Source: an uncultured Atopobiaceae bacterium
Lineage (GTDB): Bacteria; Actinomycetota; Coriobacteriia; Coriobacteriales; Atopobiaceae
Assembly (NCBI GenBank): GCA_944322145.1
Contig: CALUNW010000012.1
Coordinates: 1-57,459, forward strand
Direction of reading: 5' to 3'
Length of the DNA stretch: 57,459 nucleotides
The position numbers and the translations under genes are program-made. This document shows positions 16,925 to 25,019 of the stretch, one piece after another (the first letter of the stretch is position 1; every line of letters begins with the position of its first letter). The notes beneath the pieces are model-generated. The model was not told where the DNA came from and did no database searches. It was given only the letters and a program-made list of their open reading frames with translations.

Positions 16925-17866
16925 TCAAAGCAGAATCTCGTTCACGCGCGCCTGCACCGCATAGTACAGCGACCCCAGGCGCGACTTACGCTCCTCGCCG
17001 TTGCCGTACTTGCCGCGTATGACCGCCCGCGCCAGAGCGTCGATGTCGGCCCCGCCCGACCCGCCGTCGGGGCCGCCGGCGCCCAGGATCTCGTTGACCC
17101 TGGCCTGCACCGCGTCGTAGCTCGCACCGAGCGCCGCGCGCCGGTCGTCCCCGTTGCCGTAGTCGCCCCTGATCACCGCCTGGGCCAGCGCCTCGATGTC
17201 AGGGGTGGCGGGCTGCGCGGGAGCAGACGAGGAGGCCCCGGCGAGGATGCGGTTCACCTCAGCCTGCACCTCATCGTAGCGTGAGCCAAGCGCCGTGCGG
17301 CGCGCGTCCCCGTTGCCGAACTCGCCGGCGATGACGCGCTGTGCGAGCTCCGCGACCGCGCCCTCCGGGGCAACCGCAGTCGTCCCGCCGGACGCCGCCC
17401 CGCCCGTGATTGCCGCCTTCAGCGCCGCCCACTTGGACGCCGCCACGTAGGGCGCGGGGCAGAGCTTGCCCGTCACGTCGTAGTGGCGGATGACCCCGGA
17501 GGCGCCGATGCCGTACTTGGCCATGAGCTTCCTCACGAGCCAGCCCAGCTTCTCGACCTCCGTCGCGCTGAAGTCCTCGCCGGCAGAGACGACCTCGATG
17601 CCGATCGCGCGGCAGTTCATCTGCCAGTCGCCGGCGTGCCAGGCGGTGTCGCCCTCGGCCACGCTCTGGTAGATCTCTGGCGTGATGTCGTCGACGAAGT
17701 AGTGCGCGCTCGCGCCCTGGCCCTCGTTCCGGGCGAAGTACGTCGCGTTGTTGCGGGCGGAGGCGAGCGTCGCCGTGAAGTGCACCACGATGCGGTCGAT
17801 CGCGCGCGAGCGCCCGCGCGTCATGTGGTCGCTCCCGCACTGCTTGAAGAGGATGCTATACGCCAT
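16925..17866 (-). CDS. Phage endolysin: amidase_2 with three CW_7 repeats
   Basis: A 313-residue protein starting at 17866 behind GAGGAGGTG. The N-terminal ~150 residues form an N-acetylmuramoyl-L-alanine amidase of PGRP/amidase_2 type, with zinc ligands in IDRIVVHFTA (His), DTAWHAGDW and the C-terminal TGKLCPAPY cysteine region. Three CW_7 (Cpl-7 type) wall-binding repeats follow, each with an xYGNGxxRRxALGxxYDAVQ-like core and an ending VN.IL. It cuts peptidoglycan for host lysis. Three tandem repeats match the architecture of Cpl-7-type lysins. It is the last gene of the late operon. Confidence 0.93.
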   Translation of the reverse strand: MAYSILFKQCGSDHMTRGRSRAIDRIVVHFTATLASARNNATYFARNEGQGASAHYFVDDITPEIYQSVAEGDTAWHAGDWQMNCRAIGIEVVSAGEDFSATEVEKLGWLVRKLMAKYGIGASGVIRHYDVTGKLCPAPYVAASKWAALKAAITGGAASGGTTAVAPEGAVAELAQRVIAGEFGNGDARRTALGSRYDEVQAEVNRILAGASSSAPAQPATPDIEALAQAVIRGDYGNGDDRRAALGASYDAVQARVNEILGAGGPDGGSGGADIDALARAVIRGKYGNGEERKSRLGSLYYAVQARVNEILL

Positions 17867-17999
17867 CGGGCACCTCCTCGAAGCCGCCGTCCTCGCCCTC
17901 GCCGGGCTCCCAGCCGTCCGGCGCGGCCGCCTCGACGCCCTCGCCGCGCAGCGCCTCCCAGCGCTCCTCCTCGCTCGCGAACTCGCGCCCGTCACTCAT
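17856..17999 (-). CDS. Small acidic lysis-cassette protein
   Basis: A 47-residue protein rich in Glu and Gly (EEERWEALRGEG, GEGEDGGFEEV). It overlaps the endolysin start by 11 bases and the holin end by 8, so it is translationally coupled to both. I recognise no family. Such short coupled frames are common between holin and endolysin genes and may be translational couplers or lysis regulators. Confidence 0.5.
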   Translation of the reverse strand: MSDGREFASEEERWEALRGEGVEAAAPDGWEPGEGEDGGFEEVPDGV

Positions 18000-18219
18000 C
18001 GGGACCACCGCCCGACGGCAGCGCCGCGCCGAGCTCCGCCATCACCGGCGACAGCACGGCCATCACGAGCGCCACCACGACCGCCCGCCACTCGGGCTCC
18101 AGCACCGCGCAGCCCACGAGCATGTCCACGTTGGCCACGACCACGCCGAGCGCGCCCTGAACGATTGTTCTCGCCAGGCGCCACGGCCACTCGTTGGATG
18201 TCAGGAAAGCCTCCATCAT
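17992..18219 (-). CDS. Putative holin
   Basis: The protein has 75 residues with two hydrophobic segments (about 18-38 and 45-66) joined by a short polar turn containing EPEW. This class II holin topology, with both ends in the cytosol, fits its place directly upstream of the endolysin. It would form membrane lesions that release the lysin. Start at 18219 after GAAGGGGC; a second ATG follows immediately and could give a dual start. Confidence 0.65.
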   Translation of the reverse strand: MMEAFLTSNEWPWRLARTIVQGALGVVVANVDMLVGCAVLEPEWRAVVVALVMAVLSPVMAELGAALPSGGGPDE

Positions 18220-18431
18220 TGCCCCTTCCTCAGGTTGTCGATCTCCGCCTTCACGACGGCGACGTCCTGCTCCAGGGCGTAGGTGCGCTCGACGAGGCAG
18301 TTGTGCCTCTCGACCTGACGCGTCAGGTTGTCGATCTTGACCTCCATGACCGCGCGGCTGCGCGAGTTGGACACGAGCACCCCGGCGAGGGTCAGCACCC
18401 CCGTCACGAGCGCCGCGACGACCGACTCCAT
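18216..18431 (-). CDS. Lysis-module membrane protein with coiled coil
   Basis: A 71-residue protein. An N-terminal transmembrane helix (VAALVTGVLTLAGVLV) is followed by a coiled coil with regular hydrophobic heptads (EVKIDNLTRQVERHN to VVKAEIDNLR). This is a standard phage cassette partner next to the holin, sometimes called holin-like or XhlA-like. It overlaps the holin start by four bases. Confidence 0.65.
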   Translation of the reverse strand: MESVVAALVTGVLTLAGVLVSNSRSRAVMEVKIDNLTRQVERHNCLVERTYALEQDVAVVKAEIDNLRKGQ

Positions 18432-18591
18432 GCGCGCCTCCTCCCCGGACGGGAACGCCCCCGCCCTTTGGAAGAAGTGTCATGCGCAGTCACAAAATGC
18501 CCATCTAGCTGGTAAAATGGGCGTAATGTTGCGTTCTGTTTCTTCACAAAGGAGTTCACAAGAGCATGCAGGCGATAAGAGAGGGCGGCAG

Positions 18592-18948
18592 ATGTACCAG
18601 AGCATCGAATATCAAAATGGATACGACGAATCCCTCGCCCGGGCAGTCGCTGCGCTGAATGAGGGAATAGCAGACGAGAAGAAAATCATCGGTCTGCTGC
18701 AGAAGCATTGGGATCTCTCTTTGATGGATGCGCGCATGTATCTTGCGCGTGAGCGTACGGAGGGTTATCCGATGCGCGAGCTATCTGCATACCTTGCCGA
18801 ATACATGGGCTGGGACTTCGAAGACGCACAGGACTATGCGTGCTCCGATGAGGTAGCTGAGGCGCTCAGGACCATAGACAAGCCCTGGGGCCTCAGCGGA
18901 GAAAAGCTCTACGAGAAGGTCAGGAAGGCGCTGAACACCAGAGCCTAG
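18592..18948 (+). CDS. Plus-strand moron-like gene, unknown function
   Basis: A 118-residue protein read against the late operon, with clearly lower GC than its neighbours. It is acidic and helical, with a Tyr/Met-rich middle (LSLMDARMYLARERTEGY). I recognise no family. A possible TAAAAT -10 box and a small hairpin (TGCCCAT with ATGGGCG) lie upstream, so it likely has its own promoter. A single, oppositely oriented, compositionally different gene between lysis and tail genes is the pattern of a phage moron. Its last four bases overlap the end of the convergent BspA-like gene. Confidence 0.6.
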   Translation: MYQSIEYQNGYDESLARAVAALNEGIADEKKIIGLLQKHWDLSLMDARMYLARERTEGYPMRELSAYLAEYMGWDFEDAQDYACSDEVAEALRTIDKPWGLSGEKLYEKVRKALNTRA

Positions 18949-20327
18949 CCCTTCACCGTCAGATATCCCGGAGCCACCGGCGGGTCGTCGATCCGGCAGT
19001 AGCCCTCGTCCCTGCCGCCGCTGTCGTACACCGTCCCCGCGCCGCCCACCAGCGCCTCGCAGCCGTAGAACATGCCGGACCCCTCGCACCCCGCGGGCAG
19101 CGACCAGTCCGCATCCGCCCAGATTGTCGCCAGGTTCGAGCAGCCCGAGAAGCAGTAGAACAGGTCCGTGAGCCCCTCGGTCGGAAACCCGGACAGGTCG
19201 AGCTCGGTGAGCCCGTCGCAGTTCGAGAACGCGTAGCGCATCTCCCGGACCTCCGGCAGGTTGGAGAGCCCGACGACCTCGGTCATCTCCCCGTTGGTGT
19301 AGAACCAGTACGACAGGTTCGCGTACGTAAGCCCCGACAGGTCCTCGGAGAACGTCGCCTTCAGCACGTCCACCCCGGCATCGTCCCAGGCGCGCGACCC
19401 GATCGCCCGGTAGCGCGCCGTCGCGCACATACGAGAGCTCAGTGAAACCTCGCGCCCCTCCTCGGGCTCGGGATCCAGCGTCAGCACGAGCTCGCCGTCG
19501 GCGTACAGGTGGCACGCCACCCATTCGCGCGCGTCGGCCGCGGGATCCGTCAAGATCCCGTCCTCGCCGAACCCCAGGTGGCCGTCGATGTCCTCGCCGT
19601 ACTCGGGCGAATAGCCCATCCCGCCCACCAGGCGGTTGCACCCGTAGAGGCCAAGGTTGCCCGTCTGCTCTCCGGTAGCCTCCCATCTGGCCGCGTACAC
19701 GCTCTCCAGCGAAGGGCAGCTCGAGAACACCTGATCGAAGCTCATCGCGCCCTCGAGCGCCTCGAACCCCCGCACCTCGGTCATCTGCTGCAGGCTTTGG
19801 AACAGGTGCGACGCGTTGGTCAGGCCGCCGCTCGCAAAGTCCGAGTCTATCAGCGCCCGCAGCACCTCGCTGCGCCGCGTGCGCCAGGGGATGTCGCTCG
19901 AGGACGAGAAGCCCTCGGCTGGGATCTCCCATCCCTCCAGGATCACCGCCCCCTCCACGTCGGAGGACCGACCGTCGCGGTAGTTCAGCTCGAGCGTCCC
20001 GTCCGAGAGCAGCAGCGCGCGCATCTTGACCCCCGTGTCCCATGCGAGCGCGCGGATCGCCGCCGGCATCTCGGCGGGGGTGTAGGTGGCCGCCGACCCG
20101 TTCTGCGTGCGGATCGCGTCGGCCAGAAGCTCGAACACGACCTCGGAGAGGATCCCGGTGCCCGCCTCGGGCGCGGCGACGAGCCCCGCGCCCTCGCGCG
20201 TCCCGTCCATCTCCAGCACCCGCGAGCTCATCTCCAGCGGCATGTAGCGCACCTGCTGCCCGTTCTGCTCGCGGATCGCGTTGGCGATCTCGGTCAGAAG
20301 CGCCTTGGAAACCGTTCCCACAGCCAT
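18945..20327 (-). CDS. BspA-type leucine-rich-repeat tail-associated protein
   Basis: A 460-residue protein. Residues ~1-95 hold two similar units (LLTEIANAIREQNG and VFELLADAIRTQNG, each followed by YMPLEM or YTPAEM), a common N-terminal motif of Gram-positive phage tail proteins. From ~150 onwards it has DUF285/BspA-like repeats (FSSCPSLESVYA, FYCFSGCSNLATI, MFYGCEALVGG). It probably sits at the tail tip and contacts the host surface. It abuts the collagen-like gene at 20328 with no gap. Confidence 0.8.
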   Translation of the reverse strand: MAVGTVSKALLTEIANAIREQNGQQVRYMPLEMSSRVLEMDGTREGAGLVAAPEAGTGILSEVVFELLADAIRTQNGSAATYTPAEMPAAIRALAWDTGVKMRALLLSDGTLELNYRDGRSSDVEGAVILEGWEIPAEGFSSSSDIPWRTRRSEVLRALIDSDFASGGLTNASHLFQSLQQMTEVRGFEALEGAMSFDQVFSSCPSLESVYAARWEATGEQTGNLGLYGCNRLVGGMGYSPEYGEDIDGHLGFGEDGILTDPAADAREWVACHLYADGELVLTLDPEPEEGREVSLSSRMCATARYRAIGSRAWDDAGVDVLKATFSEDLSGLTYANLSYWFYTNGEMTEVVGLSNLPEVREMRYAFSNCDGLTELDLSGFPTEGLTDLFYCFSGCSNLATIWADADWSLPAGCEGSGMFYGCEALVGGAGTVYDSGGRDEGYCRIDDPPVAPGYLTVKG

Positions 20328-21827
20328 CTAGAACTCCATCTCAGAAAGATCGTCCAGGTCCTCGATCGCCTGGTCCACATAGGCCTTCGTCGCGTACGCG
20401 GAAAGGTCGGGCGCGCTGCCCGGCGCCCCGTCCGCACCCGGCTCTCCCTGCGGCCCGGGCTCGCCGGCCTCGCCCTTGAGGCCCGAGAAGGCGAACGCGA
20501 ACGTCCGCGCCCCCGGTGTCCCGCCCACCGTGACGGCGACCGCGGGCGTCCCCGTGGACCCGTCCACCGTGGCGGTCGCCCCCACGATGTCGGCATCGGC
20601 CCCGTCCGCGCCGTCGGCCCCGTCGGCGCCCGCAGGCCCGCGCAGCGCCTCCAGCTGCTCCGCCGTGAAGTCCGAGTACTCGAACGCGTCGCCGGGGTCG
20701 CCCTTGTCGCCCTTGGGTCCCGCGAGATCGGCCGAGCTCGTCCCGCTCGCGCTCGTCACGGTGAGCACCGTGCCGTCCCACGAGTGCGTGCAGCTCGTGC
20801 CGTGCCTGATCACGCGCGCCTCGGCGTGCCGGTAGTCCCAGATCTGGATCTTGATCCCCTCGTCCTCCGGATAGCTGACGAAGAATATCTCCGGGTTGAT
20901 GCCGTCGGCCCCGTCCGCCCCGGCCGGTCCGCGCAGCGCCTCAAGCTGCTCGGGCGTGAAGTCGGAGTACTCGAACGCGTCGCCCGTATCGCCCTTCTCG
21001 CCGCGCAGCGCCGCGACCTGCTCCTCGGTGAGGTCGTCGAACGTGAGCGCGTCGCCCTTCTGCCCGTGCGCGAGCGTCGCGGTCGTGGTTCCGGAAGCAT
21101 CCGTCACGGTGATGAGCGCGCCGGTCTCGGTCTGCTCCACCTTCGCCGTCGGGCTCACGCCGTCCTTGCCATCGGCACCGTCCTGCCCGTCGGCGCCCGC
21201 GGCGCCCGGGTCGCCGTCGAAGTCGCCGCGCTCCGCCGCCGCGAGCAGGTCGTCCTTCGCCTCGGTCGCCGCCGCGGCCGCAGCCGTCGCGGCAGCGATC
21301 GCGGCGGACGCCCCCTCGGCGGCCGATGCCGCCTGCTGCGCCTTCTCGACGGCGGCGTCGATCAGCTCGTCGGCCTCCTCGAACTTCCGGATCGCCTCCA
21401 AAAACATCGAGTACCCGTCTCCGCCCGAGCCCTCGACGCCGCCGAGCGCCGCCGCCACGCGCACGGCGAACGGCGCGGACGAGATCGCCTCGTCACCGCC
21501 GCGGACCACCACCTGCGCGTCGACCGTGCCCTCCGCGCACGCCATCGAGGCGGGCCAGAACACGCGAAAACGGCCGTGCTCGGCGTCCACCGCCTCGAAC
21601 GGCTCGCAACCGCGCGCCCGCGCCTCGCGGTGGCGCCACAGCAGGTAGGCCGTCGCGCCCGTGAGGTCGACCGTCTCGCCGCCGCGCACCACGGAAAGGT
21701 CCATGCCGCGCCCCCGCGCGTCTGCGGGCGAGGCCAGAAGCGGCAAGCCGAGCGGAGCGTCGGCGCCGTCCCACGTCACCTCGTACAGCCCGTCGCCCGC
21801 AAGCGCGAACGTCTCCTCGTCAGCCAT
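20328..21827 (-). CDS. Collagen-like phage tail fibre (BppU-type N-terminus)
   Basis: A 499-residue protein. The first ~110 residues resemble the BppU baseplate N-terminal domain ([20 protein letters not shown]). An Ala-rich coiled coil follows (~145-195). Three collagen-like Gly-X-Y blocks come next ([45 protein letters not shown]). A ~22-residue unit starting [10 protein letters not shown] is duplicated. The C-terminus DLSEMEF is identical to that of the next tail protein upstream. It is probably a trimeric fibre for host recognition. Confidence 0.85.
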   Translation of the reverse strand: MADEETFALAGDGLYEVTWDGADAPLGLPLLASPADARGRGMDLSVVRGGETVDLTGATAYLLWRHREARARGCEPFEAVDAEHGRFRVFWPASMACAEGTVDAQVVVRGGDEAISSAPFAVRVAAALGGVEGSGGDGYSMFLEAIRKFEEADELIDAAVEKAQQAASAAEGASAAIAAATAAAAAATEAKDDLLAAAERGDFDGDPGAAGADGQDGADGKDGVSPTAKVEQTETGALITVTDASGTTTATLAHGQKGDALTFDDLTEEQVAALRGEKGDTGDAFEYSDFTPEQLEALRGPAGADGADGINPEIFFVSYPEDEGIKIQIWDYRHAEARVIRHGTSCTHSWDGTVLTVTSASGTSSADLAGPKGDKGDPGDAFEYSDFTAEQLEALRGPAGADGADGADGADADIVGATATVDGSTGTPAVAVTVGGTPGARTFAFAFSGLKGEAGEPGPQGEPGADGAPGSAPDLSAYATKAYVDQAIEDLDDLSEMEF

Positions 21828-21828
21828 G

Positions 21829-23022
21829 TCAGAACTCCATCTCGCTCAGATCCTCCAGGGAGGAGACCGCCCCCGCGGCGGCGGCCGCGGCCTCGCCGGC
21901 GGCGGCTGCCGTCTCCTCGACCGTGGCCACGCGCGCCGCCACGTCGGCGGACGCCGACCACGACGTGCGCTCAACGGCCCCCAGCGTAAGCCGGCGCACG
22001 ATCCCGCCCGCGCCGAGCTCCCGTATGCGCCGTACGCATCGCGCCGTGAACCGCCATGGCGGCACCCGCGCGTCGTCGCACACCGCGACGTCGTCTCCCA
22101 GCCCCACGAAGCCGCAGCCGCAGACACGAGCCGCCTCGGCCTCGTAGGCCACGCGGGGACGGCTCACCCGCGCAAGCTCCGCCTCCGTGAGCGCCTTCAG
22201 CTCGGAGGCGTCCTCGCACTCGGCGAACACCACGCATCCGAACCGGTGCGCCCTGCCGCCGGAACCGTCGGGCCGCCCCCACGCAAGGCGCGCCTCGTCG
22301 CTACCCACCCAGTTCACGCCGTTGTTCACGGCGCCGAAGGTCAGCCGTCTGGTATATCCGCCGGTATGCTCGCCGCTCTCGTCCAAGACCGGCAGCCCGC
22401 GCCCAAATCCGTAGAGCGCGGTGAACACCTCGTCCTCAAGCACCGTGCGCGTGCAGGCGATAAGCCCCTTGCCGCGCGTGAGCCGCGCGCCGCGCCAGCC
22501 CCCGCGCCGCGCGGGCAGCGACACCGTCCGCCCGGCGACGCGCCCGTCCTCCACGGCTATCGAGCACTCGATCTCTCCGCCCCAGACCTCCTCGACGCGC
22601 CTCAGCGCGGCGAGCGTGTTCACGTGGTAGAGCAAACAGCCGCGACGCGCGTCGCCCACGCCCACGTCGCCCGCGGTCCAGCGCGTGTGGGCCAGCACGG
22701 TGGCGAGAGCCTCGGCGGCGGTCTTCGCGGACAGGCGCTCCTCCTCGATGAAGTCGCCCAGAAGCTCGCTTATGGAGGACTCGGCGTACACGCGCGCGGA
22801 GCCCGCGAGCGGCTCGTCGGTGCGCACCACCACGTGCTCGCGCCAGGCGCCATCTTCCGGGTCGCGCCACAGCAGGCGGGACCCCTTCTCGGGCGCCGCC
22901 GCGCAGTCGAACTCGATCGTGTCCTCGCCGCCCAGCTCCTCGGTGTGCGTGAGCGAGGCCACGGCAGGCAGGATCCCCAGCGGACCGTCGAAGCGGTCGA
23001 AGAGGTAGATCGCCGGGACCAT
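21829..23022 (-). CDS. Phage tail protein (Gp37-like / prophage endopeptidase tail)
   Basis: A 397-residue protein following Dit, in the position of the tail-associated lysin or hub. The N-terminus ([14 protein letters not shown]) and the [13 protein letters not shown] segment match Gp37-like siphovirus tail proteins. A short Ala-rich helix leads to the terminal DLSEMEF tag shared with the collagen-like fibre. Likely part of the distal hub onto which fibres assemble. Confidence 0.75.
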   Translation of the reverse strand: MVPAIYLFDRFDGPLGILPAVASLTHTEELGGEDTIEFDCAAAPEKGSRLLWRDPEDGAWREHVVVRTDEPLAGSARVYAESSISELLGDFIEEERLSAKTAAEALATVLAHTRWTAGDVGVGDARRGCLLYHVNTLAALRRVEEVWGGEIECSIAVEDGRVAGRTVSLPARRGGWRGARLTRGKGLIACTRTVLEDEVFTALYGFGRGLPVLDESGEHTGGYTRRLTFGAVNNGVNWVGSDEARLAWGRPDGSGGRAHRFGCVVFAECEDASELKALTEAELARVSRPRVAYEAEAARVCGCGFVGLGDDVAVCDDARVPPWRFTARCVRRIRELGAGGIVRRLTLGAVERTSWSASADVAARVATVEETAAAAGEAAAAAAGAVSSLEDLSEMEF

Positions 23023-23739
23023 CTACAGCCACCTCTCCGTCCACGCCACCTCGTGCGCCGAGCACCCGGAGAACGTCAGGACGTGCGCACCGGGGGCCAG
23101 CGAGAAGAACGCGCTCCCCACGCACACATCGGCGGAGGCGTCCTCGCCGCCCACCGTCACGGACTCGGAGGCGAAGTCCATCACCACCTCGTCCCCGGCG
23201 GAGAGGTCCCGCTCGACCAGCACGTAGCGGCCGGCGTCGTCCGCCACCTTCACGGCAGAGCCGGCCGCAGCCGTCAGCGTCACCGCGGGCAGTGTCGGCC
23301 AGGTGCCCAGCACCTCGAGCTCCGTCCCCGCGCAGGAGCGCGCCGCGCCGTACGCCACCGGGTCGTAGCACGTGAAATCAACGGCGCACGAGCCGCCCTC
23401 GAAAAGGGTGTCCCAGTCCGAGACGCCCGTCACCACCGCGTCGCGCCACGCGAGCGCGCCCTCGCCGGGGACGACAAGGTCCCCGCCTCCGGGCGCGCAG
23501 AGCCACGCCCGCAGCAGCGCCCGCAGGTGCGACAGCTCGCCCGCCGTCATCTGCGACCCCGCGTCCAGGTGCAGCCGCAGCCGCACCTCGCGCGGCGGCA
23601 GCTCGCAGCCCAGAAGCAGCGCGCCGGGCCTGCCGGGCACCGCGAGCGCGCGCGGCTCCAGGGCGTGCGCCGCCGGCTCAACTAGCTCCGCCTGCACGTA
23701 CGGGGAGAAGTCGCGCCCCGCGTAGGAGAACCTGCTCAC
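23023..23739 (-). CDS. Distal tail protein (Dit, Sipho_tail)
   Basis: A 238-residue protein with a GTG start at 23739 that overlaps the stop of the preceding short frame. The N-terminal RFSYAGRDFSPYV and the middle RALLRAWLCAPGGGDLVVP are typical of Sipho_tail Dit proteins. The C-terminal galectin-like half ends in WTERWL. It forms the ring joining the tail tube to the tip. Since the tube and tape-measure genes are absent upstream, it probably cannot be assembled into a normal tail here. Confidence 0.75.
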   Translation of the reverse strand: MSRFSYAGRDFSPYVQAELVEPAAHALEPRALAVPGRPGALLLGCELPPREVRLRLHLDAGSQMTAGELSHLRALLRAWLCAPGGGDLVVPGEGALAWRDAVVTGVSDWDTLFEGGSCAVDFTCYDPVAYGAARSCAGTELEVLGTWPTLPAVTLTAAAGSAVKVADDAGRYVLVERDLSAGDEVVMDFASESVTVGGEDASADVCVGSAFFSLAPGAHVLTFSGCSAHEVAWTERWL

Positions 23740-23915
23740 AGCCGCCCCCGGGCGCGCCCGTACGCGGTGGCGCGCCGCTGCTGCTCGCGCCCCATCCGGT
23801 CGGTTTCGGATGCGCTGCGCCGGCCCTCGTCCCGCGCATCGCGGCGAGCAGGCCCCTTCTTAAGATCATCGCGGCCGCGGTCCCCGCGCCCGCGCCCATG
23901 TCCGTTACCCAACAC
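23736..23915 (-). pseudogene. 59-codon relic where tail tube and tape-measure genes should be
   Basis: A GTG start gives a strongly charged peptide (GRGRGDRGRDDLKKGPARRD, then RMGREQQRRATAYGRARGRL) ending at the Dit start. Its C-terminal end looks like the tail of a longer phage tail protein, and the N-terminal part looks like junction sequence. Normally 4-6 kb of tail-tube, chaperone and tape-measure genes lie here. I take it as the scar of a deletion; it might still be translated. Confidence 0.45.
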
Positions 23916-24306
23916 GCCTCACCACCGTGCAGATCAAGGTGAACCCCCACAGCCACCGCCCGGACCCGTCGCGCCCGCGCGGCCCCGCACCGTCGGAGTC
24001 CACCGAGGCGATCCTCATCCCGTCGACGTCGATCGGCCACGCCGCGCCGCGCAGCGCCCGCTCGGCAGCCAGGCACGCGGCCTCGGCGGCACCGGCCTCC
24101 TCTCGGCACGCGAACACCTCGACGTCCACGCGCCCGCGCTCGCCGCCGTCAGTCAGGCGCGCCTCCCGCGCGAAGGGCCCCTGGGTCACCACGATCGGCT
24201 CGGCGCAAAACCCCGCCGAGGGCGGCGTGCAGAACACGCCCGCAAAGCCCAGCGCACAGAGCATCGACGCTACCGCGCCCGCCGCATCGCCGCAAGGAGC
24301 CATCAT
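23905..24306 (-). CDS. Phage minor capsid / tail-completion protein
   Basis: A 133-residue protein, ATG at 24306 overlapping the stop of the preceding gene (ATGA). The layout fits the 'minor capsid protein from bacteriophage' family (A118 gp11 position), which acts as a tail terminator at the head-tail join. Unusual for its size, it has six cysteines (PCG, LCAL, FCTPP, FCAEP, FACRE, AACLA). Confidence 0.6.
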   Translation of the reverse strand: MMAPCGDAAGAVASMLCALGFAGVFCTPPSAGFCAEPIVVTQGPFAREARLTDGGERGRVDVEVFACREEAGAAEAACLAAERALRGAAWPIDVDGMRIASVDSDGAGPRGRDGSGRWLWGFTLICTVVRRVG

Positions 24307-24632
24307 CCAACCTCCAGTTCCCAGTGGTGCACGTGCCCGCGCACCACGCAGCAGCGCCGGCACTTGCGCACGTGCACGCTCGGCCCCGCGCCCACCAGCA
24401 CGCGCGACCCCGCGGGCACCTCGAAGGCGCCCTCCGAGCTCGCCGCGTCCACGAAGATCCGACCCGCGCCGCCGTCCGCGCTGCGGTGGGCGTCGTCCAC
24501 GGCGGATTCCGTGCGCTCGAACCGCACGTGCCTCACCAGCACGGACGGCCCGTACGTCCTGTCGCCCGCAGCCGGCCACACGATCATGTCGTCGGGAAGG
24601 AGCCGTCTCGGTATCGGCCGCAGGTAGCGCAT
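24303..24632 (-). CDS. Minor capsid protein (Minor_capsid_1 like)
   Basis: A 109-residue protein. The opening MRYLRPIPRRLLPDDMIVWP is the hallmark of the A118 gp9-type minor capsid family, which closes the head-tail connector. A CRRCC cluster followed by HVHHWELEVG near the C-terminus is striking and could bind metal. Coupled to the following gene by a four-base overlap. Confidence 0.75.
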   Translation of the reverse strand: MRYLRPIPRRLLPDDMIVWPAAGDRTYGPSVLVRHVRFERTESAVDDAHRSADGGAGRIFVDAASSEGAFEVPAGSRVLVGAGPSVHVRKCRRCCVVRGHVHHWELEVG

Positions 24633-25019
24633 CTACCTCACCCCGCTCCAACAGAGGCCCGTCCCCGCGAGCTCCGAAAGCGCGGCCTCCCGCGCCACCT
24701 CGGCGCCGGTCGTCCCGTCGTCGCGGTAGTTCGTGACGGAGAATGAGCCGATCGAGAAGCCGCCCACGCGCCCCTCGCCGTACTCGGCGTAGGCGTCGGC
24801 CGCCGCGCACGCGGCGCGCCGCCAGGCGTCCGCCTGCGCATCGTCCCATTCGTCTTGCACCTCGCGCGCGCCGGTGAGCGACCCGACCATGCGCACGGCC
24901 GCGGGCATCACCTCGGAGAAGTCCGCAGCCGCCAGCGCCCCGCCGTACCCGTCGAGGTAGAAGTCGTAGGAGACGGGCGCGGGGCCGCAGCCGGCCGCGC
25001 CCGTCGCCCCGTCGCTCAC
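24633..25019 (-). CDS. Head-tail connector protein (gp6/gp8-like)
   Basis: A 128-residue protein from a GTG at 25019 overlapping the capsid stop (GTGA). Helical, with the FYLDGYGG and RRAACAAADAYAEYG segments usual for DNA-packaging adaptor proteins that sit below the portal. Its place between major capsid and Minor_capsid_1 matches A118-like phages. Confidence 0.7.
   Translation of the reverse strand: MSDGATGAAGCGPAPVSYDFYLDGYGGALAAADFSEVMPAAVRMVGSLTGAREVQDEWDDAQADAWRRAACAAADAYAEYGEGRVGGFSIGSFSVTNYRDDGTTGAEVAREAALSELAGTGLCWSGVR

Noticed and set aside
20450..21220. Regular GC-rich repeats that might be a CRISPR array or diversity-generating template
   Set aside because: They encode Gly-X-Y collagen repeats in frame; there are no spacers of constant size, and no cas or reverse transcriptase gene is nearby.
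19509..23685. Very long plus-strand frames (over 600 codons each) opposite the tail genes
   Set aside because: Antisense shadows of real tail genes; Arg/Pro/His-rich low-complexity products without ribosome sites.
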